This document shows positions 1 through 7,800 of a stretch of DNA of 34,530 bases, piece by piece. The stretch lies in assembly GCA_964610315.1 (NCBI GenBank), contig CAZSVM010000021.1:1-34530 (forward strand), in the 5' to 3' direction. The stretch is from JAQVEM01 sp964610315. GTDB lineage: Bacteria > Actinomycetota > Humimicrobiia > Humimicrobiales > Humimicrobiaceae. The position numbers were made by a program, and so were the translations under genes. Every line of letters begins with the position of its first letter. The stretch's first letter is position 1. The notes beneath the pieces are model-generated. The model worked only from the letters and a program-made list of their open reading frames with translations. It made no database searches and was not told the DNA's origin.

Positions 1-95
1 GTGCACTTTGTTTTTTAGAGTGTTACTTCTTCTGGATTTTCATGCTATCAAATGAATATGAAAAATATAAAAAATAGAAGAGGGGGAGCAAAATA

Positions 96-401
96 ATGAA
101 TGATATGAAAATCGATGAAGAAAAATACAATATAGCAAAAAGAAGAGTTGAAGAGATCAAAGGTTTTTACGCCCATTTATTTGCTTACCTGGGAGTAAAC
201 GTAGTGCTGATAGTAATCAATCTGATTACCAGTCCGGGGACTCTGTGGTTTTACTGGGTAACCGTTTTCTGGGGAATTGGTATTTTCTGGCATGCCATGG
301 GAGTGTTTGTATTTCATAGAATTGCCGGAGTTTCCTGGGAGAAAAAGAAAATAAAACAGATAATGGATGAAATGGATAGGATAGATAAAAAGGAAAAATA
401 G
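96..401 (+). CDS. 2TM domain-containing membrane protein
   Basis: A 101-residue protein with two hydrophobic segments at about residues 25-45 and 50-75, separated by a short loop. Charged, helix-forming ends flank them (IDEEKYNIAKRRVEEIKGFY at the start, a Lys-rich tail). This is the pattern of the 2TM family (PF13239), in which the short domain is often fused to histidine kinases; here it stands alone. The segment FYAHLFAYLGVNVVLIVIN and the later FWGIGIFWHAMGVFVFH are typical of the family. The ATG follows a strong ribosome site (AGGGGGAG at about 80-87). Its role is unknown; a small integral inner-membrane protein is all that can be said. A hairpin lies about 40 bases after the stop. Confidence 0.75.
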   Translation: MNDMKIDEEKYNIAKRRVEEIKGFYAHLFAYLGVNVVLIVINLITSPGTLWFYWVTVFWGIGIFWHAMGVFVFHRIAGVSWEKKKIKQIMDEMDRIDKKEK

Positions 402-440
402 TTTTAGTCTTTTAAGTTTCTTTTTAGGAAGATAAATATC

Positions 441-470
441 AGAGGGGAGCCTATAAACGGGCTCCCCTCT
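441..470 (+). terminator. Strong hairpin after the 2TM gene, likely terminator
   Basis: Bases 441-451 (AGAGGGGAGCC) are perfectly complementary to 460-470 (GGCTCCCCTCT), giving an 11-bp GC-rich stem with an 8-base loop. Position 40 bases after the 2TM stop suggests transcription termination or mRNA 3'-end protection. No good T-tract follows (GATTATCTAA), so intrinsic termination would be inefficient. Confidence 0.5.
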
Positions 471-582
471 GATTATCTAATACGGAGATAGGTTTTACTG
501 GCGTTTATATATAGTTACCAGAGCTTATATTTTGCTGGAAATAAAAAAAGGTTCGGTGATATGATGTTAAGGATAAAAAATA

Positions 583-1092
583 ATGGAGAAGATACCTGTG
601 AAAATTAAAATACGTGAAATCGGACCCCAAGATAAGGTGTGGGTTAAAGAATTTATTAAAGCGCACTGGGGGAGTGATTTTATGGTAACCAGAGGTCGGA
701 AACATTATTATGATAAGCTGGAAGGCTTTGTTGCGGAAATCGATGGTAAAAATAAGGGTCTGATTACTTTTAAAATGGAAGACAAGGATATAGAAATAAC
801 CAGCCTGGATAGCCTGCTGGAAGGGAGAGGCATAGGAACCGGGCTGATAGATAGGGTAATAGAGCTGGCAGACAAGGTAAAAGCCGGAAGAATCTGGTTA
901 ATAACTACCAATGATAATATAGATGCCCTAAAGTTTTACCAGAAAAGAGGTTTCCAGATAATAAAAATATACCCGGCGGCAGTTAATGAATCTAGAAAAA
1001 TAAAGCCCTCCATACCGCTAGTGGGAAATTATGGAATTCCCATCAGAGATGAAATAGAATTGGAAATGAAATTAAAAAATAATCCTGTATAG
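583..1092 (+). CDS. GNAT family N-acetyltransferase
   Basis: A 169-residue GNAT-fold acetyltransferase. The acetyl-CoA pyrophosphate-binding signature is visible as LEGRGIGTGLIDRVIELA at about residues 87-104 (Q/RxxGxG/A type). It is followed by the typical strand-helix block IWLITTNDNIDALKFYQKRG (about 109-128) that closes most GNAT proteins. The acceptor substrate cannot be read from sequence. Start choice is open: ATG 583 has a weak upstream AAGG, whereas an in-frame GTG at 598 sits 6 bases after GGAGAAG (585-591) and may be the true start, shortening the protein by 5 residues. The gene stops 10 bases before the Fpg gene, so the two are probably cotranscribed. Confidence 0.85.
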   Translation: MEKIPVKIKIREIGPQDKVWVKEFIKAHWGSDFMVTRGRKHYYDKLEGFVAEIDGKNKGLITFKMEDKDIEITSLDSLLEGRGIGTGLIDRVIELADKVKAGRIWLITTNDNIDALKFYQKRGFQIIKIYPAAVNESRKIKPSIPLVGNYGIPIRDEIELEMKLKNNPV

Positions 1093-1102
1093 AGTTAAAA
1101 TT

Positions 1103-1897
1103 ATGCCTGAACTTCCCGAAGTACAGAGTTTAAAGGAATATTTTGAACGCAAATTTCTTGGTAAGGAAATAACGGACCTGAAAGTAGTTAACAAGAAGAT
1201 ACTGGGTAATGTTTCCGCAAGTAGATTAAAAGAAAAACTTATGGGTGCCATATTTATATCTGCTTATCGCTACGGCAAATATCTGTTTGTAAAGACCAGC
1301 CGTGGATTTTTTTTGGTTTTTCATTTTGGGATGACCGGATCGCTTGAATATTTTAAAGATGAGAACAAGATTCCTTATTATACCAGAATGATTTTAACTT
1401 TTTCTTCTGGTTTAAATCTGGTTTTTAAATGTATGAGAATGTTCGGAAGAATATACCTGGCTGACTCACTGGCCGGTTTTATAAACAGCAAGGGTCTGGG
1501 ACCGGATGCTTTGGAGATCAATAAAAGTGATTTTTATAATCTCATAAGAAAAAGAAAAGGGAAGATAAAATCCGTACTGCTGGATCAGAGTTTTATAGCC
1601 GGTGTGGGTAATATATATACGGATGAGATTTTATTTCAATCAGGTATACATCCGGAAACCAGGGTAGGTTTACTGGATAAAAGGAAATTGGAGAGAATAT
1701 ATAATAACATTGGAATAGTTCTGGGAACGGCGGTAAAATCAAATGCGGAGATGGAAAGATATCCGGGCTTCTATTTAAGCAGAAACCGGAACAAAAACGT
1801 TAATTGTCCCAAATGTAATACTAAAATTAGAAGAATAAACGTATCCGGGCGGGGTACCTATTTTTGCCCCCGCTGTCAGAGATTTGTAATTTCTTAA
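1103..1897 (+). CDS. mutM: Formamidopyrimidine-DNA glycosylase (Fpg/MutM)
   Basis: A bifunctional base-excision repair enzyme that removes oxidised purines such as 8-oxoguanine and nicks the abasic site. The protein begins with the invariant catalytic MPELPEV, in which Pro-2 is the Schiff-base nucleophile after Met removal and Glu-3 is catalytic. A conserved Lys lies in the hairpin RYGKYLFVK. The H2TH-domain segment SFIAGVGNIYTDEILFQSGI is present at about residues 162-181. The C-terminal zinc finger has both pairs, CPKC and CPRC, bracketing a conserved Gly-Arg-Gly. Length of 264 residues is normal. It lies 10 bases after the GNAT gene. The ribosome site is weak, which suggests translational coupling. 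Fpg and Nei are related, but the MPELPEV start and QSGIHPE block favour Fpg. Confidence 0.93.
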   Translation: MPELPEVQSLKEYFERKFLGKEITDLKVVNKKILGNVSASRLKEKLMGAIFISAYRYGKYLFVKTSRGFFLVFHFGMTGSLEYFKDENKIPYYTRMILTFSSGLNLVFKCMRMFGRIYLADSLAGFINSKGLGPDALEINKSDFYNLIRKRKGKIKSVLLDQSFIAGVGNIYTDEILFQSGIHPETRVGLLDKRKLERIYNNIGIVLGTAVKSNAEMERYPGFYLSRNRNKNVNCPKCNTKIRRINVSGRGTYFCPRCQRFVIS

Positions 1898-2115
1898 ATT
1901 ATTGGTTTTTATAAATAGAAGCTTATTGTAATGTCGGTATTTTTTAACCCGTAATTTTTTAATTATATTATAATTATACCCAAATAATTATTGATAGAAA
2001 TATTAGCAATTTAATAAATAAATAGTATATAATAACTAATAACTTTGTATTAATAGCCTGAATTGATTAAAAAATAAAGAAGCTCCGGGATTTTACAGTG
2101 ATTTGAAATAGAAAT

Positions 2116-3246
2116 ATGGAGAGAAAACAAAAAAAGTTAATGATTGCAGTAAAAATTCTTATTGCATCATTAACTTTTGCTTTATTTATTATTCCCATAA
2201 GTAATTTGGAAGCTCAGGTTGGCCTGAATTTTTTAGATCATGATCCCTACATTTACTGGAAGATAAAGCCGGGAACGCAAAAAGCAGTGTACCTAAGCGG
2301 ATTTAATGCAGCCAGCAAGGAAAAAAGGGATAAGATCTATAAATTAATAGGTGAAACCGAGTTAAACAGTGTAGTATTCGATGTCAAGGATGACTGGGGT
2401 TATATCGATTATGATACAGACGTGGAACTGGCAAAGGAAATAGGAGCAAATAAAAATTATTATGACCTGGATTTGTTGATAAAGGAAATGGATGCCAGGA
2501 AAATTTACGGCATAGCCCGATTCGTTGTTTTTAAAGATAGTATTCTGCCAAAATCCAGAACAGAGTTTGCCATTAAGGATTCCAGAACAGGAAAGCCGCT
2601 TTATTCGGAAGGTTCTTACTGGCCCGATATTTATTGTGAACAGGTCTGGGATTATTACATAGAGCTTATAAAAGAACTTGTTTCCAAAGGGATTAAAGAG
2701 ATTCAGTTCGATTATATAAGAGCACCGGCCAGAGGGAATATAGCTTATGCCGAATACACTTATAATACCGCTGATAATACAAAGGTCTGGGCTATAACTA
2801 ATTTTTTAAAAAGAGTAAGGGAAGAAACCAAAGGTTATTTTATAAAAATATCAGTGGATGTTTTTGGGTGGGTTTTTATAGCCGATAATGATCAGAATAT
2901 AGGGCAGATGTTGGAAGATATAGTGCCGTATGTGGATTATATATATCCCATGCCCTATCCGTCTCATTATTCTTCCAATTTTTTAGGGTATAAACTTCCT
3001 GAAAGCCACCCTTATGAAGTGGTAAATTATACCCTCAAAAGAGGTTTATCAAGAATAGATGATACGGAGTGTATGATAATTCCCTGGATACAGGCATTTA
3101 GCCTGAGGGTAAAATATACCGAAAAAGAAATATTGGAACAGATAAAAGCAGCTGAGGATCTAAAAATAGAGGGATATTTATGCTGGAATGCAGCAAATAA
3201 TTATGGAATGGTAGAAAGAGCACTGAATATAAGAGATAATTATTAA
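2116..3246 (+). CDS. Exported putative glycoside hydrolase, DUF4015 family
   Basis: A 376-residue protein of the DUF4015 / putative glycosyl hydrolase family (PF13200, TIM-barrel type). A signal peptide or membrane anchor is clear: a Lys-rich start, then a hydrophobic stretch at about residues 9-28 ending near LEAQ, so the domain should act outside the membrane. Family blocks seen are AVYLSGFNAAS, SVVFDVKDDWGYIDYDT, EIQFDYIRAP (Asp in FDYIR is a likely catalytic-barrel residue) and ISVDVFGWVF. Substrate is unknown; an envelope or extracellular polysaccharide is a reasonable guess only. The upstream 218 bases are very AT-rich and I see no convincing full promoter there; the ribosome site before ATG 2116 is also poor. 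Confidence 0.8.
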   Translation: MERKQKKLMIAVKILIASLTFALFIIPISNLEAQVGLNFLDHDPYIYWKIKPGTQKAVYLSGFNAASKEKRDKIYKLIGETELNSVVFDVKDDWGYIDYDTDVELAKEIGANKNYYDLDLLIKEMDARKIYGIARFVVFKDSILPKSRTEFAIKDSRTGKPLYSEGSYWPDIYCEQVWDYYIELIKELVSKGIKEIQFDYIRAPARGNIAYAEYTYNTADNTKVWAITNFLKRVREETKGYFIKISVDVFGWVFIADNDQNIGQMLEDIVPYVDYIYPMPYPSHYSSNFLGYKLPESHPYEVVNYTLKRGLSRIDDTECMIIPWIQAFSLRVKYTEKEILEQIKAAEDLKIEGYLCWNAANNYGMVERALNIRDNY

Positions 3247-3277
3247 TAAAATACCTAAAATTTATGAAAGGGACATT

Positions 3278-4186
3278 ATGAAAATTGAAGAGAATTTTAA
3301 ATACGGAGGCTGGGGGAAATGTATCCGCTTAATCAATGAGGAAATAGAATTAATTATTACCACCGACGTGGGTCCAAGAATTATCTGGCTTTCTTTCATA
3401 GAAGAGGAGAATATTTTAGGGGAAATAAAGCAGCAGCAGGGTAAAGTTGGTGGAAATGAGTGGCTGCTGTACGGAGGTCACAGACTATGGCACGCGCCCG
3501 AGGTCATGCCCCGTACCTATTTTCCTGATAATAAATCGGTCGGTTACAAGTTGGATGGAAAAACTCTAAAACTTATTCAGGATACGGAAGATACAACCGG
3601 AATTCAAAAAGAAATAGAAATAACGTTCGGTTCGGGCAATCATGTCAGGGTGCTGCATAGATTAATCAATAAGAATCTCTGGGAAGTAGAGGCAGCACCA
3701 TGGGCAATTACAGTAATGGCCAAAGGAGGAAGAGCCATAATACCACAGGAACCCTATAAATCCGGAGAGGAAAATCTTCTTCCGGCACGCCCCCTGGTTC
3801 TGTGGCCTTATACCTGGATGAAGGATGCCAGATTTATCTGGGGGGATAAATTTATACAGGTAAAGCAGGATCCTGGTGCAAAGAGCAATCAGAAAATTGG
3901 AGTCTTAAATACGCTTGGCTGGATAGCTTATAGTCTTGACCGCTATCTTTTTATAAAAAAATATGATTATAATCCGGATGCTAAATATCCTGATTTTGGG
4001 GTAAATACGGAAGTTTATACCAGCCCGGATATACTTGAAATGGAAACGCTGGGAAGTTTAAAAAAAATACCTCCGGAAGGTTCTGCTGAGCATATCGAAA
4101 ACTGGTTCTTATATAAAGAAGAAATGGATGAGGATGAGGAATTTTTGGAAAGCAGGCTAATTCCCATAATAAGAAAGACGGATTAA
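3278..4186 (+). CDS. DUF4380 / aldose-1-epimerase-like protein
   Basis: A 302-residue protein that resembles the DUF4380 group of galactose-mutarotase-like beta-sandwich proteins. Supporting segments are the opening KCIRLINEEIELIITTDVGPRI, the block LLYGGHRLWHAPE at about residues 64-76 (a GGHRLW-type motif with His) and a central VRVLHRLINKNLWEVEAAPWA. Family members bind or epimerise sugars, but catalytic function is unproven for DUF4380. It begins 31 bases after the DUF4015 gene on the same strand with GAAAGGGAC before the ATG, so a shared carbohydrate-related role is plausible. There is no signal peptide, so it should be cytoplasmic. Confidence 0.6.
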   Translation: MKIEENFKYGGWGKCIRLINEEIELIITTDVGPRIIWLSFIEEENILGEIKQQQGKVGGNEWLLYGGHRLWHAPEVMPRTYFPDNKSVGYKLDGKTLKLIQDTEDTTGIQKEIEITFGSGNHVRVLHRLINKNLWEVEAAPWAITVMAKGGRAIIPQEPYKSGEENLLPARPLVLWPYTWMKDARFIWGDKFIQVKQDPGAKSNQKIGVLNTLGWIAYSLDRYLFIKKYDYNPDAKYPDFGVNTEVYTSPDILEMETLGSLKKIPPEGSAEHIENWFLYKEEMDEDEEFLESRLIPIIRKTD

Positions 4187-4211
4187 AAATCTTAAAGAAT
4201 TATTAATATTA

Positions 4212-4307
4212 TCATTTATTTCTTCTTTGCCATCTTGTTTTTTTGAGCATTTTTTTATGCTTTTTCTTTCTCATTTTTCTTCTTCTCTTTTTGATAACTG
4301 AGCTCAT
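4212..4307 (-). CDS. bS22 / AURKAIP1-COX24-like small ribosomal protein
   Basis: A 31-codon gene on the minus strand. The product starts MSSVIKKRRRKMRKKKHKK and ends TRWQRRNK, with 18 Lys or Arg among 31 residues. This layout (SVIKKRRxxMxKKKHxKxLxKTRxQRR) is that of the AURKAIP1/COX24-domain family, whose actinobacterial members include bS22 of the mycobacterial small ribosomal subunit. The ATG (4305-4307) is preceded by AAGGAA at 4313-4318 with 5-base spacing, a good ribosome site. A TGATATAAT extended -10-like element lies upstream on the minus strand at 4390-4398. On the plus strand the region is only a pyrimidine-rich gap, which makes it easy to miss. It faces away from the ribonucleotide reductase gene. 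Identification is by recalled family pattern, not by search. Confidence 0.8.
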   Translation of the reverse strand: MSSVIKKRRRKMRKKKHKKMLKKTRWQRRNK

Positions 4308-4573
4308 ACCATTTCCTTAGCTTTAATACCTTTATAAAATAAAGAAATTCTTAAAATTATAAGAACTTTTTGCCTGTACCAGGTAAGCTATTATATCAAA
4401 AATAATTCTGTTATTGTATTAGTAACTTGAAAAATTTTTAAGTTAAACTGAAATACTCCAAAATTGCTTATCATTTATCCAGATGTTTTTTATATTTTTT
4501 AAAAAATCGATTAATCAATCATAACATTATATTTATTTTTGTATGATTATCGGAAAATAAAATGAAATCTCTA

Positions 4574-4602
4574 TTGACATACAATATATAGTGTATTATT
4601 AT
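4574..4602 (+). promoter_or_regulatory. Consensus-like sigma70 promoter of the reductase gene
   Basis: TTGACA at 4574-4579 and TATTAT at 4597-4602 with exactly 17 bases between. Five of six bases match in the -10 and all six in the -35. Transcription should start near 4609, giving a leader of about 220 bases before ATG 4829. The spacer is filled by the first NrdR box. Confidence 0.8.
4579..4594 (+). promoter_or_regulatory. NrdR box 1
   Basis: ATACAATATATAGTGT matches the published NrdR-box consensus acaCwAtATaTwGtgt at 15 of 16 positions. It covers the -35 to -10 spacer, so bound NrdR should block RNA polymerase. Confidence 0.85.
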
Positions 4603-4610
4603 ATGCATAC

Positions 4611-4626
4611 ACACAATATAATGAGC
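4611..4626 (+). promoter_or_regulatory. NrdR box 2
   Basis: ACACAATATAATGAGC matches the NrdR-box consensus at 13 of 16 positions. It starts 32 bp after box 1, the three-helical-turn spacing known for paired NrdR boxes, and lies over the predicted transcription start. Confidence 0.75.
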
Positions 4627-4828
4627 TGATTTAAATCTACTAAAAAATTATATAATTTATACTCGCAGAGTAAAAATAATTATAAAATAGTACAATGGTA
4701 CTACTGAAGGTTAAGTTCTCTCTATTTTGGGAATCAGCTTTTAAGATAGAAAAGGTATTTTTAAGTGATAATTTTAATTTATTTGGGTGGTTAATTGGAA
4801 GTTTTAAAGGTATCGGAGGCAGCGGCTG

Positions 4829-7800
4829 ATGGAAATAGATAATGTAAAAAAAACTAAAAATAAAAAGAATCAGGATGATTATTACCTCAATAAAGAAATT
4901 CATTTGTCTGAAAATGCGGTAAAAGTTCTGGAAAGAAGATATCTAAAAAGAGACGAAGAGGGAATTCTTCTAGAGAATCCCAGGGATATGTTTATAAGGG
5001 TTGCCAGGAATATCGCCTCTGCCGAGAGAAAATATGAAAAAACAGAGACAGAAATAAAGAGAATAGAAAGACAGTTTTTTGATATTATGACCAATCTTGA
5101 TTTTCTCCCCAATTCTCCCACTCTAATGAATGCGGGAAAGGAACTCCAGCAGCTGGCAGCCTGCTTTGTCCTGCCGGTAGGCGATTCCATGAATGATATT
5201 TTTGAGGCATTAAAGGAAACTGCACTGATCCAGAAATCCGGCGGGGGAGTGGGATATTCATTTTCCAATATAAGACCAAAAAACGATGTAGTTCTTTCCA
5301 CTAAAGGGGTTTCGAGTGGTCCAATATCTTTTATGACCGTGTTCAATGCAGCCACTGATACCATAAAACAGGGTGGAACAAGGAGAGGTGCAAATATGGG
5401 AATATTAAGAGTAGATCATCCTGATATTCTGGAATTTATTACCTCCAAGGAAAATAACCAGAGGTTGACCAATTTCAATATTTCAGTGGGAGTGACTGAA
5501 AAATTCATGAAAGCGGTAGAAAATGATGAGGATTATGAAATCATAAACCCCAGAACCAAAGAAGTGGTGAATAAATACAGGGCAAGAGAAGTGTTCGGTA
5601 AAATTGTGGAACATGCCTGGAAAAACGGCGATCCGGGCATTATATTCCTGGACAGATTAAACAAAGATAATCCTACTCCGCATCTGGGACAGATAGAAAG
5701 CACCAATCCATGTGTTTCAGGGGATACTTTAGTTTCTACCGATAATGGTTTTATTAAAGCCGGAAAATTATATGAAAAGATAAGTACCGGTGAGAATATA
5801 AAAATACTTTTTGATAAAAGAGCTTTGGAATATAAAGTTTCAAAGGAGTTTTCCAATAATAATTTAGATTTTTTAGAAAGCGGAGATGTAAGATCCTGGA
5901 ATAGAGGATTGAAGGATACTTATAAATTAGTTACTTATTCAGGCTATGAGCTTGAGGCCACTCCAGAACATAAAATACTAACTGCCGGTGGATATAAAAA
6001 ACTTATTGAGATTACAGAAGGTGAAGAAATTTTAATTCAGCCGATGGGTAAATTTCAGTCAGAGATCAAGATATTTGATAACGGAAAAGTAAAGAAGTTA
6101 AACAATTTTACTAAAAGAAAGGCTCTTAATCTGCCCGAATACTGGTCAGGTGAACTGGGGGAGATCATGGGCTGGCTAATAGGTGATGGCTGGTTAAGAG
6201 AAGACAGGGTTGGATTAACTTTTGGAAGTAAAGATAGAGAACTTTCTTCATATTTTAAACAAATAATAAAAGAGTGGTATAACTATGATATAAAAGAAGT
6301 AGAAAGAGAAAATGGAGTAATCCATCTTTCCTATCATTCAAAGGGATTTGTTGAATTCTTTAAAGAATTAGGAGTCAAAGTATGTGTTTCACGAGATAAG
6401 GAAGTTCCGGAAAGCCTATTCACCGCGCCAAAAGAAACTTCAGTTGGATTTTTAAGAGGAATTTTTAGTTCGGATGGGAATATAGATGATACGGATGGAA
6501 CCATAAAAATTAGCTCATCTTCCCAAAAATTATTAAAAGGCATTCAAATATTACTACTGGGTATAGGGATCAAATCAAATATTTTAACCAGAAGATATTC
6601 TTTCTCAAAAAACTTTTCTTATATTAATAAAAATGGAGAAAATAAAAGTTACAAAGCTAAAAATGATAATTATTATGAGTTATTCATTTCGGGTGGTGTA
6701 TCCAAGAAGAGATTTCAGAAAGAGATAGGTTTTCTTCTTGAAAGGAAGAAGGAATTACTGGATTCTTTTAAGTTTGAGAAGCTTTCCTCTAATAATTACT
6801 ATAATAAATTTATTGATAAGGTAACAGAGATAAAATATGCGGGAAAAAAGGAAGTTTTCGATTTTAATGAGCCCTTAAGTAATTCCTATATTGCTAATGG
6901 GATTGTGGTTAGAAACTGCGGCGAACAGCCCCTGCTCCCTTATGAAGCCTGTAACCTGGGATCCATAAATCTGGCACACATGATAAGAGAAGAAGAGGGC
7001 ATTAAAAAAATAGATTTTAATAAATTGGGAAGGATTGTTCATACTGCAGTAAGATTTTTGGATGATGTTATCGATATGAGTAGATATCCTCTGGATAAAA
7101 TAAAGAAAATGGCGCAGGGTAATAGAAAAATAGGATTGGGGGTTATGGGATATGCCGATCTGTTAATAATTCTTGGTATTCCCTATGATAGCGAAGAAGC
7201 CTTGGAGCTTGCCCAAAAAATCATGAGTTTTATTCAGGATGAATCGAAGAACGCATCAAAAGAGCTGGCAAAGGAAAAGGGAATATTTCCTAATTTCAAG
7301 GGAAGTATATATGACAGCCCCGACGGATATGAAATCAGAAATGCAACTACCACCACCATTGCTCCTACTGGAACTTTGAGTATTATTGCAGACTGCTCGA
7401 GCGGCGTAGAGCCATTATTTGCCATGTCCTTTGTTAAAAATGTTATGGATAATGACAAATTAGTGGAGGTTAATAAATATTTTAACAAGATAGCCATTGA
7501 TGAAGGATTTTATAGCGAGGAGTTAATGGAGAAAATAGCGGAAGAGGGTACTTTAAAGGATATTGATGAGGTTCCCTCAAAATATAAGAGGATATTCGTT
7601 ACCGCTCATGAGATTTCTCCAAATTGGCATGTAAGAACCCAGGCAGTCTTTCAGAAGTATGTGGATAATGCAGTTTCAAAAACGGTAAATTTCTCCAATG
7701 ATGCCACGGTTCAGGATGTGGAAAATGTATATATGCTTGCATACAGGTTAGATTGTAAAGGCATAACCATATTCAGGGATAAAAGCAGGGATACCCAGGT

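Larger units (their letters stand above)
4308..4828. other. AT-rich intergenic region before the reductase
   Basis: About 520 bases between the divergent bS22-like gene and the reductase. It holds the leader and probable promoter of the small gene (to about 4400), then roughly 170 bases of AT-rich sequence in which I see nothing, then the reductase promoter with NrdR boxes (4574-4626) and a leader of about 220 bases. In the leader there is one small hairpin (TAGTAC 4688-4693 with GTACTA 4698-4703). I looked for cobalamin-riboswitch conserved blocks, reasonable for a B12-dependent enzyme, and found none. Confidence 0.6.

Noticed and set aside
1..95. Partial upstream gene at the window start
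   Set aside because: No frame with recognisable protein content; treated as intergenic.
4603..4828. Cobalamin riboswitch in the reductase leader
   Set aside because: A B12 switch would make sense, but none of the conserved blocks or the long helices are present; NrdR boxes explain the regulation.
4640..4903. Minus-strand 87-codon frame across the nrdJ leader and start
   Set aside because: Ile/Phe-rich translation of an AT-rich region overlapping the reductase start; no family resemblance.
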